Shown here one piece after another: positions 38,571 through 47,451 of a stretch of DNA of 64,000 bases. Both the position numbers and the translations under genes were made by a program. Position 1 is the first letter of the stretch. Each line of letters starts with the position of its first letter. Under the pieces are notes generated by a model. That model was given only the letters and a program-made list of their open reading frames with translations, was not told where the DNA came from and ran no database searches. The stretch comes from Buttiauxella izardii (GTDB taxonomy: Bacteria > Pseudomonadota > Gammaproteobacteria > Enterobacterales > Enterobacteriaceae), in assembly GCF_003601925.1 (NCBI RefSeq), contig NZ_QZWH01000017.1:1-64000 (forward strand), written 5' to 3'.

Positions 38571-38910
38571 GTGTTGTGATTCCCCGGTGAAAAACAAAAA
38601 AAGCATCCTGCACAGCCGCAATAACCTCAGCGCCGATTCTTCGGTTTTTGTATGCCCATACTGCAGGTAGACCGTGCATTATCTGTATTGTCGGCACGAT
38701 TCAGCCAAACTTGATGTCTTTCATGATCATTTTTTAATCAAAACTTCAGTATTGCTGTTGATTCTAATCAGACTGATAAACCCCTTAAATTTGCGTTAGG
38801 TCTTATTTAAAAGCTCACTCTAAATAAAATTAAACAGCTTTATACTGTTACTCATTTTCTATTTTTCAGCATGCTAAAATAATAGAAAATATCATTTGAG
38901 TTCCCACAAA
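38571..38910. other. Divergent region between chemoreceptor and yecR
   Basis: A 340-bp noncoding stretch holding the sigma-28-like promoter of the chemoreceptor gene (38688-38714). The half nearer yecR is AT-rich; a TATACT element near 38840 could be a yecR promoter. No further ORF or RNA gene is seen. Confidence 0.5.
38688..38714 (-). promoter_or_regulatory. Sigma-28 (FliA)-type promoter for the chemoreceptor gene
   Basis: Read on the minus strand: TCAAGTTT, 11 bases, GCCGACAA. The flagellar sigma-28 consensus is TAAAGTTT-N11-GCCGATAA; the match is 13 of 16 with the exact spacing. It lies about 118 bp upstream of the chemoreceptor ATG. Confidence 0.75.
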
Positions 38911-39255
38911 ATGAAAACGGTTTATTTAGTTTTAGCCGCAGGGTTATTAACCAGTTGCACTATCAATAAAACCCCACAGCCGGTCAAAAGCAGTGAAGTC
39001 GCAGGCGTGGTTCGGCTGGGTTTTGATCTCGCACCGCTACAAAACGCAAAAGTGGATACTTATGTCGCGCAATCCGCTGCCAGCCATCAATGCCAACAGT
39101 GGGGTTATGTGGCAGCATTTCCCTATGGCGAACCCATCAAAACCTGTAGCGTGCGCAGCGGTGCTTTGTGTCTGAACCAGACGGTGACGCTTGAATATCA
39201 GTGTCGTGGCGTGGGAATGGAAAAATATCTGCGTGATGAAGTGTCCGTACAATAA
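38911..39255 (+). CDS. yecR: YecR-like lipoprotein
   Basis: A 114-residue predicted outer-membrane or periplasmic lipoprotein: the signal peptide ends LAAGLLTSC with the acylated Cys at about 17. The mature part contains SHQCQQWGYVAAFPYGEPIK and four further Cys-bearing positions ending VTLEYQCRG, as in E. coli YecR, a protein of unknown function that belongs to the FlhDC flagellar regulon. Located between the chemoreceptor gene and ftnA, the E. coli position relative to ftnA. ATG 38911 is preferred to an upstream TTG; the ribosome-binding site is weak. Confidence 0.75.
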   Translation: MKTVYLVLAAGLLTSCTINKTPQPVKSSEVAGVVRLGFDLAPLQNAKVDTYVAQSAASHQCQQWGYVAAFPYGEPIKTCSVRSGALCLNQTVTLEYQCRGVGMEKYLRDEVSVQ

Positions 39256-39264
39256 TGACATTGG

Positions 39265-39286
39265 AGGGTGATATATCAATCACCCT
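39265..39286 (+). terminator. Hairpin after yecR
   Basis: AGGGTGAT/ATCACCCT stem with a 6-base loop just after the yecR stop codon; the following U content is low. Confidence 0.5.
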
Positions 39287-39346
39287 TAAAGATAAATACT
39301 AATCGTTCTTATTCACGGCGTGGAATTAATTTTAAAAAGAAATAAT

Positions 39347-39365
39347 ATTAGCAACCATTCTCATT
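39347..39365. promoter_or_regulatory. Fur-box-like sequence upstream of ftnA
   Basis: Read on the minus strand AATGAGAATGGTTGCTAAT, which resembles the Fur-box form AATGATAATGATTATCATT. It lies about 92 bp upstream of the ftnA ATG in AT-rich DNA. In E. coli Fur activates ftnA by displacing H-NS; the same layout is possible here. Confidence 0.45.
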
Positions 39366-39456
39366 ACAATAATTTTATTAACATTCTCTTTGCATTATTG
39401 AAATAATAAAATTAAAGTAGCGCTATTATTGAAAATCGAATGACACGGAGCGCACC

Positions 39457-39957
39457 ATGCTAAAAGCTGAAATGATCGAAAAACTTAACGAACAAATGAA
39501 TCTTGAGCTTTATTCTTCCCTGCTTTATCAACAAATGAGTGCCTGGTGCAGTTATCACAGCTTTGAAGGCGCAGCAGCTTTCTTACGTCGCCATGCTCAG
39601 GAAGAAATGGAGCATATGCAGCGTTTGTTCGCATATTTAACCGATACCGGGAGTCTGCCGCGTATTAATGCAATTCCAGCGCCGGATCATGACTACTCTT
39701 CTCTGGATAATCTGTTTAACGCCACCTACGAACACGAGCAATTAATCACCCGTAAGATTAATGAACTGGCTCACGCGGCGATGACTTCCCAGGATTATCC
39801 AACCTTCAACTTCCTGCAATGGTATGTTGCCGAGCAGCATGAAGAAGAAAAACTGTTTAAATCTGTACTGGATAAATTAAGTCTGGTGGGTAAAAGCGGC
39901 GAAGGTCTTTATTTCGTCGATAAAGAACTTTCAACACTCGACGCTCAAGCACAGTAA
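39457..39957 (+). CDS. ftnA: Bacterial non-heme ferritin FtnA
   Basis: The main iron-storage ferritin; 24 subunits form a shell that oxidises ferrous iron and stores ferric mineral. The 166 residues keep all ferroxidase ligands: Glu17, Tyr24, Glu50, His53 (in AQEEMEHMQ), Glu94 (YEHEQL) and Glu127/Glu130 in the [11 protein letters not shown] segment. Preceded by CACGGAGCGCACC and followed by a strong terminator. Upstream DNA is AT-rich with a Fur-box-like element. FtnB in the same window has lost these ligands. Confidence 0.96.
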   Translation: MLKAEMIEKLNEQMNLELYSSLLYQQMSAWCSYHSFEGAAAFLRRHAQEEMEHMQRLFAYLTDTGSLPRINAIPAPDHDYSSLDNLFNATYEHEQLITRKINELAHAAMTSQDYPTFNFLQWYVAEQHEEEKLFKSVLDKLSLVGKSGEGLYFVDKELSTLDAQAQ

Positions 39958-39964
39958 AATTTCA

Positions 39965-39988
39965 CCGGCAGGCCGCCTGGCCTGCCGG
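39965..39988 (+). terminator. Rho-independent terminator of ftnA
   Basis: CCGGCAGGCC/GGCCTGCCGG, a perfect 10-bp stem with a 4-base loop, followed by ATTTTCC, 8 bp after the ftnA stop codon. Confidence 0.85.
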
Positions 39989-40202
39989 ATTTTCCGCATT
40001 CCCCACTTCATACATCTATTCCGCAACATTTCAACTACGACTTTTGGTTTATGGCATATGCCGTATCTCTGACTATACTGCTAGAGCAAAGTGGCTATTA
40101 CGCCCCTCCGCCTTCATACAAGTCTTTGTTTCTTATTATTATAATTAATAACCATCATGCTTTTCTTGACTGTAACTTTAACTTACACGGATAAGATGAT
40201 AA

Positions 40203-41126
40203 ATGTTAAACACATACAGCAGGCTCATTAAAAAGTTATTTTTCCATGACTCGTGGGACATCATGATCATCAAAAATAACGCACATTTGTTCCCCGAAAA
40301 TACTCTGGATATTTTAAATAATTCAAAAGCACAGCTTTTAAGGAAGAAGTACACCTTTCAGGCTGATCCTTTTATCATTGAGAAAGAAGATAAACTGTAT
40401 GTGTTTTATGAAGCATTCAGCTTTCTTAACTCCAAAGGCATCCTGAAATGCCGCGTTCTCAACAGCAACCTGGATGAAATTGAGGATATTAAATTAACCG
40501 GTTTTGATGATTTAAAATGCCATCTCTCTTTCCCGTTTTTGTTTTATCACGAAGGTGAGTTGTTTATGATCCCTGAGTCGGCAGAACGAAAAGAGGTAGT
40601 GCTCTTTCGGTCAATTGAATTTCCGGCACGCTGGGAAAAAGTAAAAGTTTTAATCTCTGACGCTGAATTTACCGATAATATCTACTTTAGATCGGAAGAT
40701 AAGAGTTATCTCATTTCTACGACAATGAAAAATGAGATGGTCATTCATTCTGCAAATACCCTTTTTGATGACTGGAATAAAATATCCCCCTCGCTAAAAT
40801 TAAGCAATTATCATCATCGTGGTGCCGGAAAACCTTATTTCGCCAATAATAAAAACTATATCCTGACGCAAGAATGCAGTCCTGGCTGTTATGGAAAATC
40901 AGTTTATATCAAAGAGTTAGTCAACATCACCTCTTTGAGCTTTGAAGAAAAACTCATCGCAAACATCTCGCCTTTGATTAACCAGAGCGCGGGTATTCAT
41001 ACGTTAAACTTCACTGACAGTTATATTGTCTATGACACCAAGAATCTGTCATTCAGCTTATTTTCTCCGCTTAAAAAGATTTCCTATAAATTTCTGGTGC
41101 GGTACAGGAAGCAGTTTTTTGCCTGA
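40203..41126 (+). CDS. Predicted beta-propeller protein (GINT1 N-terminal domain-like)
   Basis: A 307-residue protein of unknown function. Repeated blade-like units, such as FQADPFIIEKEDKLYVFYEA, HLSFPFLFYHEGELFMIPES and NIYFRSEDKSYLISTTMKNE, fit the five-bladed propeller domain named after plant glucosamine inositolphosphorylceramide transferase (PF24793-like). No signal peptide or membrane segment. Bacterial members often lie in surface-polysaccharide clusters; here it is upstream of galE and next to the exopolysaccharide operon. It is AT-rich and has a weak ribosome-binding site (AAGATGATAA region). It could be an unusual glycosyltransferase or glycan-binding protein. Confidence 0.6.
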   Translation: MLNTYSRLIKKLFFHDSWDIMIIKNNAHLFPENTLDILNNSKAQLLRKKYTFQADPFIIEKEDKLYVFYEAFSFLNSKGILKCRVLNSNLDEIEDIKLTGFDDLKCHLSFPFLFYHEGELFMIPESAERKEVVLFRSIEFPARWEKVKVLISDAEFTDNIYFRSEDKSYLISTTMKNEMVIHSANTLFDDWNKISPSLKLSNYHHRGAGKPYFANNKNYILTQECSPGCYGKSVYIKELVNITSLSFEEKLIANISPLINQSAGIHTLNFTDSYIVYDTKNLSFSLFSPLKKISYKFLVRYRKQFFA

Positions 41127-41213
41127 AACTGCTGATGAACCCCTTGCAAGTTGCTGTTACACTGACTCAAATCGAGTGAATGTCACATCAATAAAATTTT
41201 AGTTGGAGAGACT

Positions 41214-42230
41214 ATGGCAATTCTTGTAACAGGTGGCGCGGGTTATATCGGCTCACACACTGTTCTGGCATTACTGGAGCGAGGAGATGATGTCATTGTC
41301 ATCGATAATCTCTCGAACTCCTCAAAAGAGTCATTAGAGCGTGTTGCAGAACTCGCCGGTAAAAAACCGACGTTGTACGTTGCTGATATTTTAGACAAGA
41401 AGGTTCTGAAAGAGATTTTCTCAAACCATTCCATCACCGATGTTATTCACTTCGCGGGTCTGAAATCTGTAGGCGAATCGGTTCAAAAACCGCTGGAATA
41501 TTATGAGAATAATGTCGTTGGCTCGATGGTATTACTCAATGAGATGTTACTTGCAGGTGTGAATAGCCTTATCTTCAGTTCATCTGCCACCGTGTATGGT
41601 AATCCTGAAAAAGTCCCATTGAGTGAAGAATGCCAGACTGGTGGAACCACTAACCCGTACGGCACGTCTAAATTAATGGTTGAGCAGATTTTACGCGATT
41701 TCTCCCACGCGAATCCGGATTTCCAAATTACCTGCTTGCGTTATTTCAACCCGGTCGGCGCGCATCCATCAGGGCGAATTGGCGAAGATCCAAACGGGAT
41801 CCCTAATAACCTGGTGCCTTATATTTCCCAGGTGGCTATCGGGAAACTTAATTGCCTGTCTGTGTTTGGTGACGACTACCCGACACCGGATGGCACCGGC
41901 GTTCGTGATTACATTCACGTACAGGATCTGGCTAGCGGGCATCTCGCAGCATTGGATAACAAAGCTAAAGGGTCAGCTTTCAAAGCGATTAATCTGGGAA
42001 CCGGCGTGGGTTATTCCGTTCTCGACCTGATTAAAGCCTTTGAAAAAGCAGCTGAAACTAAGATTAACTATCAAATCGTTGAACGTAGACCGGGTGATGT
42101 TGCGGAGTGCTGGTCAGATTCATCGTTAGCGAAGAAAGAACTGGGATGGCAAGCGACCCATTCTCTTGATGAAATGATGCGCGATACCTGGAACTGGCAG
42201 AAGAATAACCCTAACGGTTTCGGTGCTTAA
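41214..42230 (+). CDS. galE: UDP-glucose 4-epimerase GalE
   Basis: NAD-dependent epimerase that interconverts UDP-glucose and UDP-galactose. The 338 residues match E. coli GalE length. The N-terminal dinucleotide motif [12 protein letters not shown] (5-16), [20 protein letters not shown] (about 120-140) with the catalytic Ser, and [15 protein letters not shown] with the YxxxK Tyr/Lys (about 149-163) are intact. It is not in a gal operon; its position beside the exopolysaccharide genes suggests it supplies UDP-galactose for that polymer. Start has TTGGAGAGA 5 bases upstream. Confidence 0.93.
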   Translation: MAILVTGGAGYIGSHTVLALLERGDDVIVIDNLSNSSKESLERVAELAGKKPTLYVADILDKKVLKEIFSNHSITDVIHFAGLKSVGESVQKPLEYYENNVVGSMVLLNEMLLAGVNSLIFSSSATVYGNPEKVPLSEECQTGGTTNPYGTSKLMVEQILRDFSHANPDFQITCLRYFNPVGAHPSGRIGEDPNGIPNNLVPYISQVAIGKLNCLSVFGDDYPTPDGTGVRDYIHVQDLASGHLAALDNKAKGSAFKAINLGTGVGYSVLDLIKAFEKAAETKINYQIVERRPGDVAECWSDSSLAKKELGWQATHSLDEMMRDTWNWQKNNPNGFGA

Positions 42231-42243
42231 TTTAATCGACGTT

Positions 42244-42265
42244 ATGAGCCAGAACACTGGCTCAT
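42244..42265. terminator. Bidirectional terminator between galE and exopolysaccharide operon
   Basis: ATGAGCCAG/CTGGCTCAT stem with a 4-base loop between the convergent ends of galE and the DUF4832 gene. Confidence 0.65.
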
Positions 42266-42275
42266 GACGAATTGA

Positions 42276-43670
42276 TTATTCAATGTTTATCTTCGATACA
42301 CGATACCAACCGCTACTTTGCTGCCCTTCATTAGCCAGATTAATTCTCGGTTTACCCTCTCCATCTAACATCGCCACTTCAATATAGTATTCACCGCTGG
42401 CCGTTTTGGCTGGAATTGCCAGTTGCGAACCGCTTGAATATTCCCCTGGCATCCAGCTGCGAATATCATCGGCGGTTGTACCCTGAGCAATAACCTTATT
42501 CGACGCATCGACAACACGATATGTGACGGCATATTTTAGGTAAATGGGCGCAACACCTTCATTAATCCATTGGCTGGTAAGCATCAGGCTTTTGCCACTC
42601 GCCATTTGCGATTCATGGCTTAATGAGGCTAAACGAAAACGATAACCCAACTTCATGAGCGCGTTATCGACAATATCCCGATAATCAGCAGGCACCGCGC
42701 GCGATTTTAAATTAATGGTGCTGGCATGATTTTCCAGCGCCCAGTCAAACGTGCGTTTAACTTCATCCCGCGAATAATGCTGTTCGGTTTTCCATTCAGG
42801 CATATAGCCACAGATTTCCAGGCTGACCGGCGCTCGTTTCCAGGCATCGTTAAATTCGGAATATTTTTCCTGCGCGGCTTCTAAACGCTGCGGATAATCA
42901 TCAGCCATATGGTTCCAGGTGGTAGAGAAATTCCGCCAGTCTCCCCAACAATCTGCACGCCAGCCTGCGCCCTGCTTCACCGCACTGGCGAGAGTGTCAC
43001 CGCCGCTAATTAACATAATTTTGGGAGTTTTTGGGAATGCCGCAAAATGCATTTTGACGTATTTATCGAGCTGAGCTGGCGTGTAACGCTTTAATAACGG
43101 AGTCATCGAGGGGAAATTGCTGTTGTGCCATTCGCCCCACGAACCCACCATGCCGATATCTACAAACGCCAGGTTTTGATTGCCGTCATAACGCTGACCG
43201 AGGGCATTGAGTAATTTCTGGCTATAGGCCAGAAATAGCGGGTCGTCTAAATCCGGAGCGAAGGTTTTCTTATCGGAAGTCCAGACCCCTTTAATCCCTT
43301 TTTTGATCAGCCAGTCGGGGATTTTAGTGCCGCTTTCAGGCCCATCCTGGGCCATAAAACGCAGACCGACGTTCATGGCTGGCTGGTGCGCGGCTGCAAA
43401 GCGAAAGGCTTCATCTATCAGAGCGTAATTATACTGCCCTTCTACCGGCTCCAGATCGCGCCAGTAAAAGCGTTCATATTCAATACCTGTATTGGGATAC
43501 TGAGCCAGGCTGAGTTGTTCGCCATAACCCTCATGAAAACTGGCAACGCCGATTCCAGGATTGGTTAGCGGAACGTTGAGCGGTTTTGGATTAACGACCG
43601 TCATCGACGCTGCCAGGGCGAGGCCGGGAAATACCATGCACATCAATACTGCAAGAGTTTTAATATTCAT
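42276..43670 (-). CDS. Exported DUF4832 glycoside-hydrolase-like protein
   Basis: A 464-residue exported protein (signal peptide MNIKTLAVLMCMVFPGLALA, cleavage near 20-21). NPGIGVASFHEGYGEQ (37-52), ERFYWRDLEPVEGQYNY and FVDIGMVGSWGEWHNSNFPS (about 168-187) are typical of DUF4832/DUF4874 TIM-barrel proteins; the Glu in WGEWH is a likely catalytic acid. A C-terminal beta-sandwich starts near 340. As the last gene of the exopolysaccharide operon it probably trims or degrades the polymer in the periplasm, the role that hydrolases or lyases play in many such operons. The activity is inferred. Confidence 0.72.
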   Translation of the reverse strand: MNIKTLAVLMCMVFPGLALAASMTVVNPKPLNVPLTNPGIGVASFHEGYGEQLSLAQYPNTGIEYERFYWRDLEPVEGQYNYALIDEAFRFAAAHQPAMNVGLRFMAQDGPESGTKIPDWLIKKGIKGVWTSDKKTFAPDLDDPLFLAYSQKLLNALGQRYDGNQNLAFVDIGMVGSWGEWHNSNFPSMTPLLKRYTPAQLDKYVKMHFAAFPKTPKIMLISGGDTLASAVKQGAGWRADCWGDWRNFSTTWNHMADDYPQRLEAAQEKYSEFNDAWKRAPVSLEICGYMPEWKTEQHYSRDEVKRTFDWALENHASTINLKSRAVPADYRDIVDNALMKLGYRFRLASLSHESQMASGKSLMLTSQWINEGVAPIYLKYAVTYRVVDASNKVIAQGTTADDIRSWMPGEYSSGSQLAIPAKTASGEYYIEVAMLDGEGKPRINLANEGQQSSGWYRVSKINIE

Positions 43671-43701
43671 CGGGGCCTCGCATTGTGCTGCGTCTTAAAT
43701 T

Positions 43702-44109
43702 CTAGTGATTTTTCAGACTGAGCCACCAGTCCCAAATACCAACGTGGAAATTACGAATAAGATCGATACCCGCCGCAGATTTGAGCATATACAGCGTTAA
43801 TAACACACACAAAGTCGCGAACATCACGCCAAAAAGAATCAGAAGGGTCACGATAATACGCACCAGTGTTGATTCTTTACGTGGCCGTTTGCGCAAATCT
43901 CTACCCAGTAAAAAGACCAGGTAATAACGCGCCCCAAAAAAGGGGAAGCTTTTACGAACATCAATACGATGCCGGGACGCCAGAGTGATTGAAACGATAG
44001 CGTCTTCAATCTCTTGCTTTTGCTCTGGGGTCAGCTGCGCTTGAGTCTGCTCATCAAGCACATCATAAAACCGGTCAATTACGAGTGGGCGTCGGGTTGT
44101 GTTAGTCAA
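43702..44109 (-). CDS. Small membrane protein of the exopolysaccharide operon
   Basis: A 135-residue protein I cannot assign to a function. A cytosolic N-terminal half (RPLVIDRFYDVLDEQTQAQL) contains basic residues before HRIDVRKSFPFFGARYYLVF and an RDLRKRPRKEST patch; a single strong membrane segment follows (VRIIVTLLILFGVMFATLCV, about 83-110), then a short tail. It lies 2 bp after the glycosyltransferase gene, inside the operon, so a role in assembly or export of the polymer is likely. Similar small proteins occur in other exopolysaccharide clusters. Confidence 0.6.
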   Translation of the reverse strand: MTNTTRRPLVIDRFYDVLDEQTQAQLTPEQKQEIEDAIVSITLASRHRIDVRKSFPFFGARYYLVFLLGRDLRKRPRKESTLVRIIVTLLILFGVMFATLCVLLTLYMLKSAAGIDLIRNFHVGIWDWWLSLKNH

Positions 44110-44111
44110 GT

Positions 44112-45224
44112 TTAACCTATTGATTTATCTATTATATGGTAGACGCTGGCGGTTTTTCTGGCGATGACATTCCAGTCATACGTTTTTAGAAACTCGCTAT
44201 AATCAGCCGTATCCAGATCTGCTCTTATCTTAATTTTCTCTGCTAAATCAGCAACATTACCGACTTTGAAATACGCATCAGCGGCCAGGCCAACTTCCAG
44301 ATTAGCAGGAATATCGCTTACTATGGCTGGCAGCGAATATGACATGGCTTCCAGCAGCGCTATCGGCAATCCTTCATGATAAGAAGGCATAATAAACACT
44401 CTGGCCTGGGAAAATACCGCTGCTAGTGCATCACCTTTTAAGAAGCCGGTCAAAATAACGTTCGGTGTTTTGAGCGCTAATTGCTTCAGGCGCAAGCTGT
44501 AATCAGAAGGATGATCGGCATCTCCGACTAAAACCAACGGGATTGAAACACCCGATTGTTGATAAGCGGTAATTAAATCATGCAGCCCTTTTTCTTCAAC
44601 AAAACGCCCGACTGCAACGAGATAGTTCTTAGGCTGAAGATTATAACGCCCTAGCGTTTTGGTTATTATTTCATCTGATAAGGGCTGTGGAATATTCACA
44701 CCGTTGTAGATCAAATGTGCATCCATGCGCCCATGTTTTTTCTGAATCAGCTGGTTAATCACCTCAGAAATAACGATGACTTCGTTGGCATATTTAACCG
44801 CAAACTTTTCGCCCAACAGCAAAGCCTGTTTTGCAATTCCGCCCCATTTCTGGCGTTCATAGTCCGGGCCATGATGGGTAAAGACCACTTTTTTACCGAG
44901 TAAACGTAATAAAGGTACGACCAGGCCAGGGCCGATAGCATGAACATGGACAATATCAGACTGATCAAAACAGGTCTTAAACGCCGCTAAAAGGGAATGG
45001 ACTATCGCTTCAAGTGAGCGTTTTTTCGGTGCCCATAGCGCGACAGTTTCAATATTCTTGTAGCTTGAGCGGGTATAACCGACATACGGAGAACGGGCGA
45101 AAACACAGATATCGACATCGAACTGTTGCTTGATGGCGGGATATAAATTTTGGCAGTGTGTTTCTACTCCACCCAATACATCGGGAATGCCGCGCGTGCC
45201 TAAAACGGTTATTTTCTCAGTCAT
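44112..45224 (-). CDS. Glycosyltransferase family 4 (retaining)
   Basis: A 370-residue GT-B glycosyltransferase. The N-terminal acceptor domain has GTRGIPDVLGGVETHCQNL (about 9-27); the donor domain has LVAVGRFVEEKGLHDLITAY (about 205-224) and the E-x7-E nucleotide-sugar motif in MPSYHEGLPIALLEAMSYS (about 285-303). Cytoplasmic; adds a sugar to the undecaprenyl-linked repeat unit. 1 bp separates it from the preceding GT4 gene. Donor sugar unknown. Confidence 0.88.
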   Translation of the reverse strand: MTEKITVLGTRGIPDVLGGVETHCQNLYPAIKQQFDVDICVFARSPYVGYTRSSYKNIETVALWAPKKRSLEAIVHSLLAAFKTCFDQSDIVHVHAIGPGLVVPLLRLLGKKVVFTHHGPDYERQKWGGIAKQALLLGEKFAVKYANEVIVISEVINQLIQKKHGRMDAHLIYNGVNIPQPLSDEIITKTLGRYNLQPKNYLVAVGRFVEEKGLHDLITAYQQSGVSIPLVLVGDADHPSDYSLRLKQLALKTPNVILTGFLKGDALAAVFSQARVFIMPSYHEGLPIALLEAMSYSLPAIVSDIPANLEVGLAADAYFKVGNVADLAEKIKIRADLDTADYSEFLKTYDWNVIARKTASVYHIIDKSIG

Positions 45225-45225
45225 A

Positions 45226-46437
45226 TTATGGCTTGCTTAATAGTTCTTGATACAAATTGAGCAACGTATCCATGTGTTTACGCAGCGAATATTTATCACA
45301 CAACCGCTGACGTGCATTTAATCCCATCTGTTGAGCCTTTTCCGGGCTTTTCGCAAAGCCATCGAGTACGTTCGCCAGCTCCTGAACATTTCCAGGTTCA
45401 AATAATACGCCATCCACGCCATCACGTAATTGCTCTGGAATGCCGCCAATACGTGAACCAATAACCGGGCGGGCAAATGACATCGCCTCAAGTACCGACA
45501 TGGAGCAATTCTCATAACACTCTGAAGGCACAATTACCGCGCGCGCATGCTTAATCAGTTCATCGAGTTCCGCGCCCTGTTGCACGTAACCGAGGAATTC
45601 CGCATTGGGATATTGCTGAATCAGGTCATTATATAAAGGGCCATGGCCGACAATTTTCAGTGGAATTTTACTGCTCATCAGTTGATGCGCACGTGCTAAA
45701 GAGGCGACCCCTTTCTCACGACTTAAACGCCCGACAAACAGTAAATAGCCTTTATCTTCGGCGTTATTTAAAGGCAGGCTGTCGTCGATACCATTCACAA
45801 TCACGTCGATGCGCGAATCCGGTAGCGTTCTTTTAATCACCCCGCGTAAAAACTCACTGGGCGAAACAATCACGTCCAGAGCTTGATAATTTTTGGCAAT
45901 GTATTGCCATGTCGCCTCTAATGAAAGCAACAGACTCTTTGACGCAGAACCTTCCTGGCAACGATATCTGAAGGCATTAAATACCGTGCCGGTAATACAG
46001 GAATCGCACACTTTTCCATCACGGAGCATCGAGTAAGATGGGCAGACAATTTTATAATCGTGAGCTGTTAATACCGTCTTACAGCCAAAATCTCGTGCAA
46101 CTTTTATGATAGCTGGTGTTAACTGATGGTAAATGTTGTGGAAGTGAACAATATCCGGGCGCTCTTTCTCGAGTAGCGCCTGCATTTTTTTACAGGCTTC
46201 CGCGTTATGTATAAAGTTTCCTGCGGTTTTAATTCCTCCCAGTAAATTATTACCTTTGTGATAATCCACATTGCTAACAAAATAGTCAGCATAATCTGAC
46301 GGGAAGTTATTCTCGTGCTGCATTGAAAAATCAATGACCTCAACACCCGCCTGCTTCAGCATATTACGTTCTTGAAAATAAACTGTTTCTGCACCGCCCT
46401 TGATGTAGAAAAATTTATTCACCAGTAGAATTTTCAT
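45226..46437 (-). CDS. Glycosyltransferase family 4 (retaining)
   Basis: A 403-residue GT-B enzyme. MKILLVNKFFYIKGGAETVY is the N-terminal signature of the WcaC/WbaZ-like group; FHNIYHQLTPAIIKVARDFG and HDYKIVCPSYSMLRDGKVCD (with a small Cys cluster near 135-150) follow; the donor domain has LLFVGRLSREKGVASLARAH and the E-x7-E motif in ECYENCSMSVLEAMSFARPV. Builds the repeat unit in the cytoplasm. Sugar unknown. Confidence 0.88.
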   Translation of the reverse strand: MKILLVNKFFYIKGGAETVYFQERNMLKQAGVEVIDFSMQHENNFPSDYADYFVSNVDYHKGNNLLGGIKTAGNFIHNAEACKKMQALLEKERPDIVHFHNIYHQLTPAIIKVARDFGCKTVLTAHDYKIVCPSYSMLRDGKVCDSCITGTVFNAFRYRCQEGSASKSLLLSLEATWQYIAKNYQALDVIVSPSEFLRGVIKRTLPDSRIDVIVNGIDDSLPLNNAEDKGYLLFVGRLSREKGVASLARAHQLMSSKIPLKIVGHGPLYNDLIQQYPNAEFLGYVQQGAELDELIKHARAVIVPSECYENCSMSVLEAMSFARPVIGSRIGGIPEQLRDGVDGVLFEPGNVQELANVLDGFAKSPEKAQQMGLNARQRLCDKYSLRKHMDTLLNLYQELLSKP

Positions 46438-46446
46438 TATGCCTGC

Positions 46447-47451
46447 CTATTCATGGACAACTTTGCTGTCCGGCGGATTCATGGGATCGCGTACGGGATG
46501 AGTCAGCCCTTTTAATAATCCAACGGATAAAACCGATAAATTAATCACACTTTGAATACCGTTCTTTAATGAACGGTTCTTGATGGTTTTCAATGCAGTA
46601 AAGGCAATTAGTGGCAGAAGCGCCAGGCCGATAACGTCCGGATCAAATGTCAAAATAGCGATAATCAAAACCAAAAGATAAAGCAAGAATATCACTTCAT
46701 TCTTAACCATTTTGAGCGCATTGCTTAACCATGGCTTTCCCCATGCGTTACGCAACAGTTCGCCTGGTGCCTGATGATAACCACTGCGCCAACGGTATTT
46801 GAGCATTTTAAAAGTCGGCATGGAGTGCGAAGTATGGCTGAAATAAGGGATATCCAGGCGATGCAGTTTATAACCCGCATTCAGCAAACGCATACCGAGT
46901 TCTGCTTCTTCATAGGCATGAAGATTGCGATTGGTCAGATAACCAATTTGTTCAATGGCGGAGCGACGATATAAGCCGCCGCCGCCTAAATGGTCACTAT
47001 CCCCTACGGGATAAATCTTATGCAGCCGCTGCTTACGAGATTTAAATTCATAATTGGCCGCATCATCCATTTCCACCGTACCGGCGACACCCGCATATTC
47101 TGGATGCGCTGTGAGGAAGGCGACGGCGGAATCAATAAATCCTTTTTCCAGCTCCATATCGCCGTCCATCAGCAGAATGAATTCGCCTTCGCTATACAGA
47201 TAACCAAGCTGATGGCCCACGCCACAACAGCGATCGGCTGGCTGAGTCAGCGAAACTACCGTCACGCCTTTGTCACTCGCGAGTTGTTGGGTGTTATCCG
47301 TCGACAGGCTATCAGCAACAATGATTTTGTGCGGATAATCAGTCAGTTGCTGACGAATACTGTCGATGGTTTTTTCGATACACTCGGCTTCGTTGAGCGT
47401 TTTGATGCTAACTGAGATAAAAGGCTTATTAATCATACTATTGCTCTGCAT
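46447..47451 (-). CDS. Glycosyltransferase family 2 with membrane anchor
   Basis: A 334-residue GT-A enzyme. SVSIKTLNEAECIEKTIDSI (13-32) is the nucleotide-binding start, LLMDGDMELEKGF (near 92-104) gives the DxD metal site and HAYEEAELGMRLLNAGYKLH (near 178-197) the catalytic base region. Two membrane segments lie at the C-terminus (VIFLLYLLVLIIAILTF and a following one). Its start overlaps the polymerase gene by 14 bp. Adds a beta-linked sugar in the repeat unit. Confidence 0.87.
   Translation of the reverse strand: MQSNSMINKPFISVSIKTLNEAECIEKTIDSIRQQLTDYPHKIIVADSLSTDNTQQLASDKGVTVVSLTQPADRCCGVGHQLGYLYSEGEFILLMDGDMELEKGFIDSAVAFLTAHPEYAGVAGTVEMDDAANYEFKSRKQRLHKIYPVGDSDHLGGGGLYRRSAIEQIGYLTNRNLHAYEEAELGMRLLNAGYKLHRLDIPYFSHTSHSMPTFKMLKYRWRSGYHQAPGELLRNAWGKPWLSNALKMVKNEVIFLLYLLVLIIAILTFDPDVIGLALLPLIAFTALKTIKNRSLKNGIQSVINLSVLSVGLLKGLTHPVRDPMNPPDSKVVHE

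Noticed and set aside
40040-40110. Possible JUMPstart/ops antitermination element before the polysaccharide genes
   Set aside because: GTGGCTATTACG near 40090 has only weak resemblance to GGCGGTAGCGTG, and no ops match was seen upstream of the exopolysaccharide operon on the minus strand.
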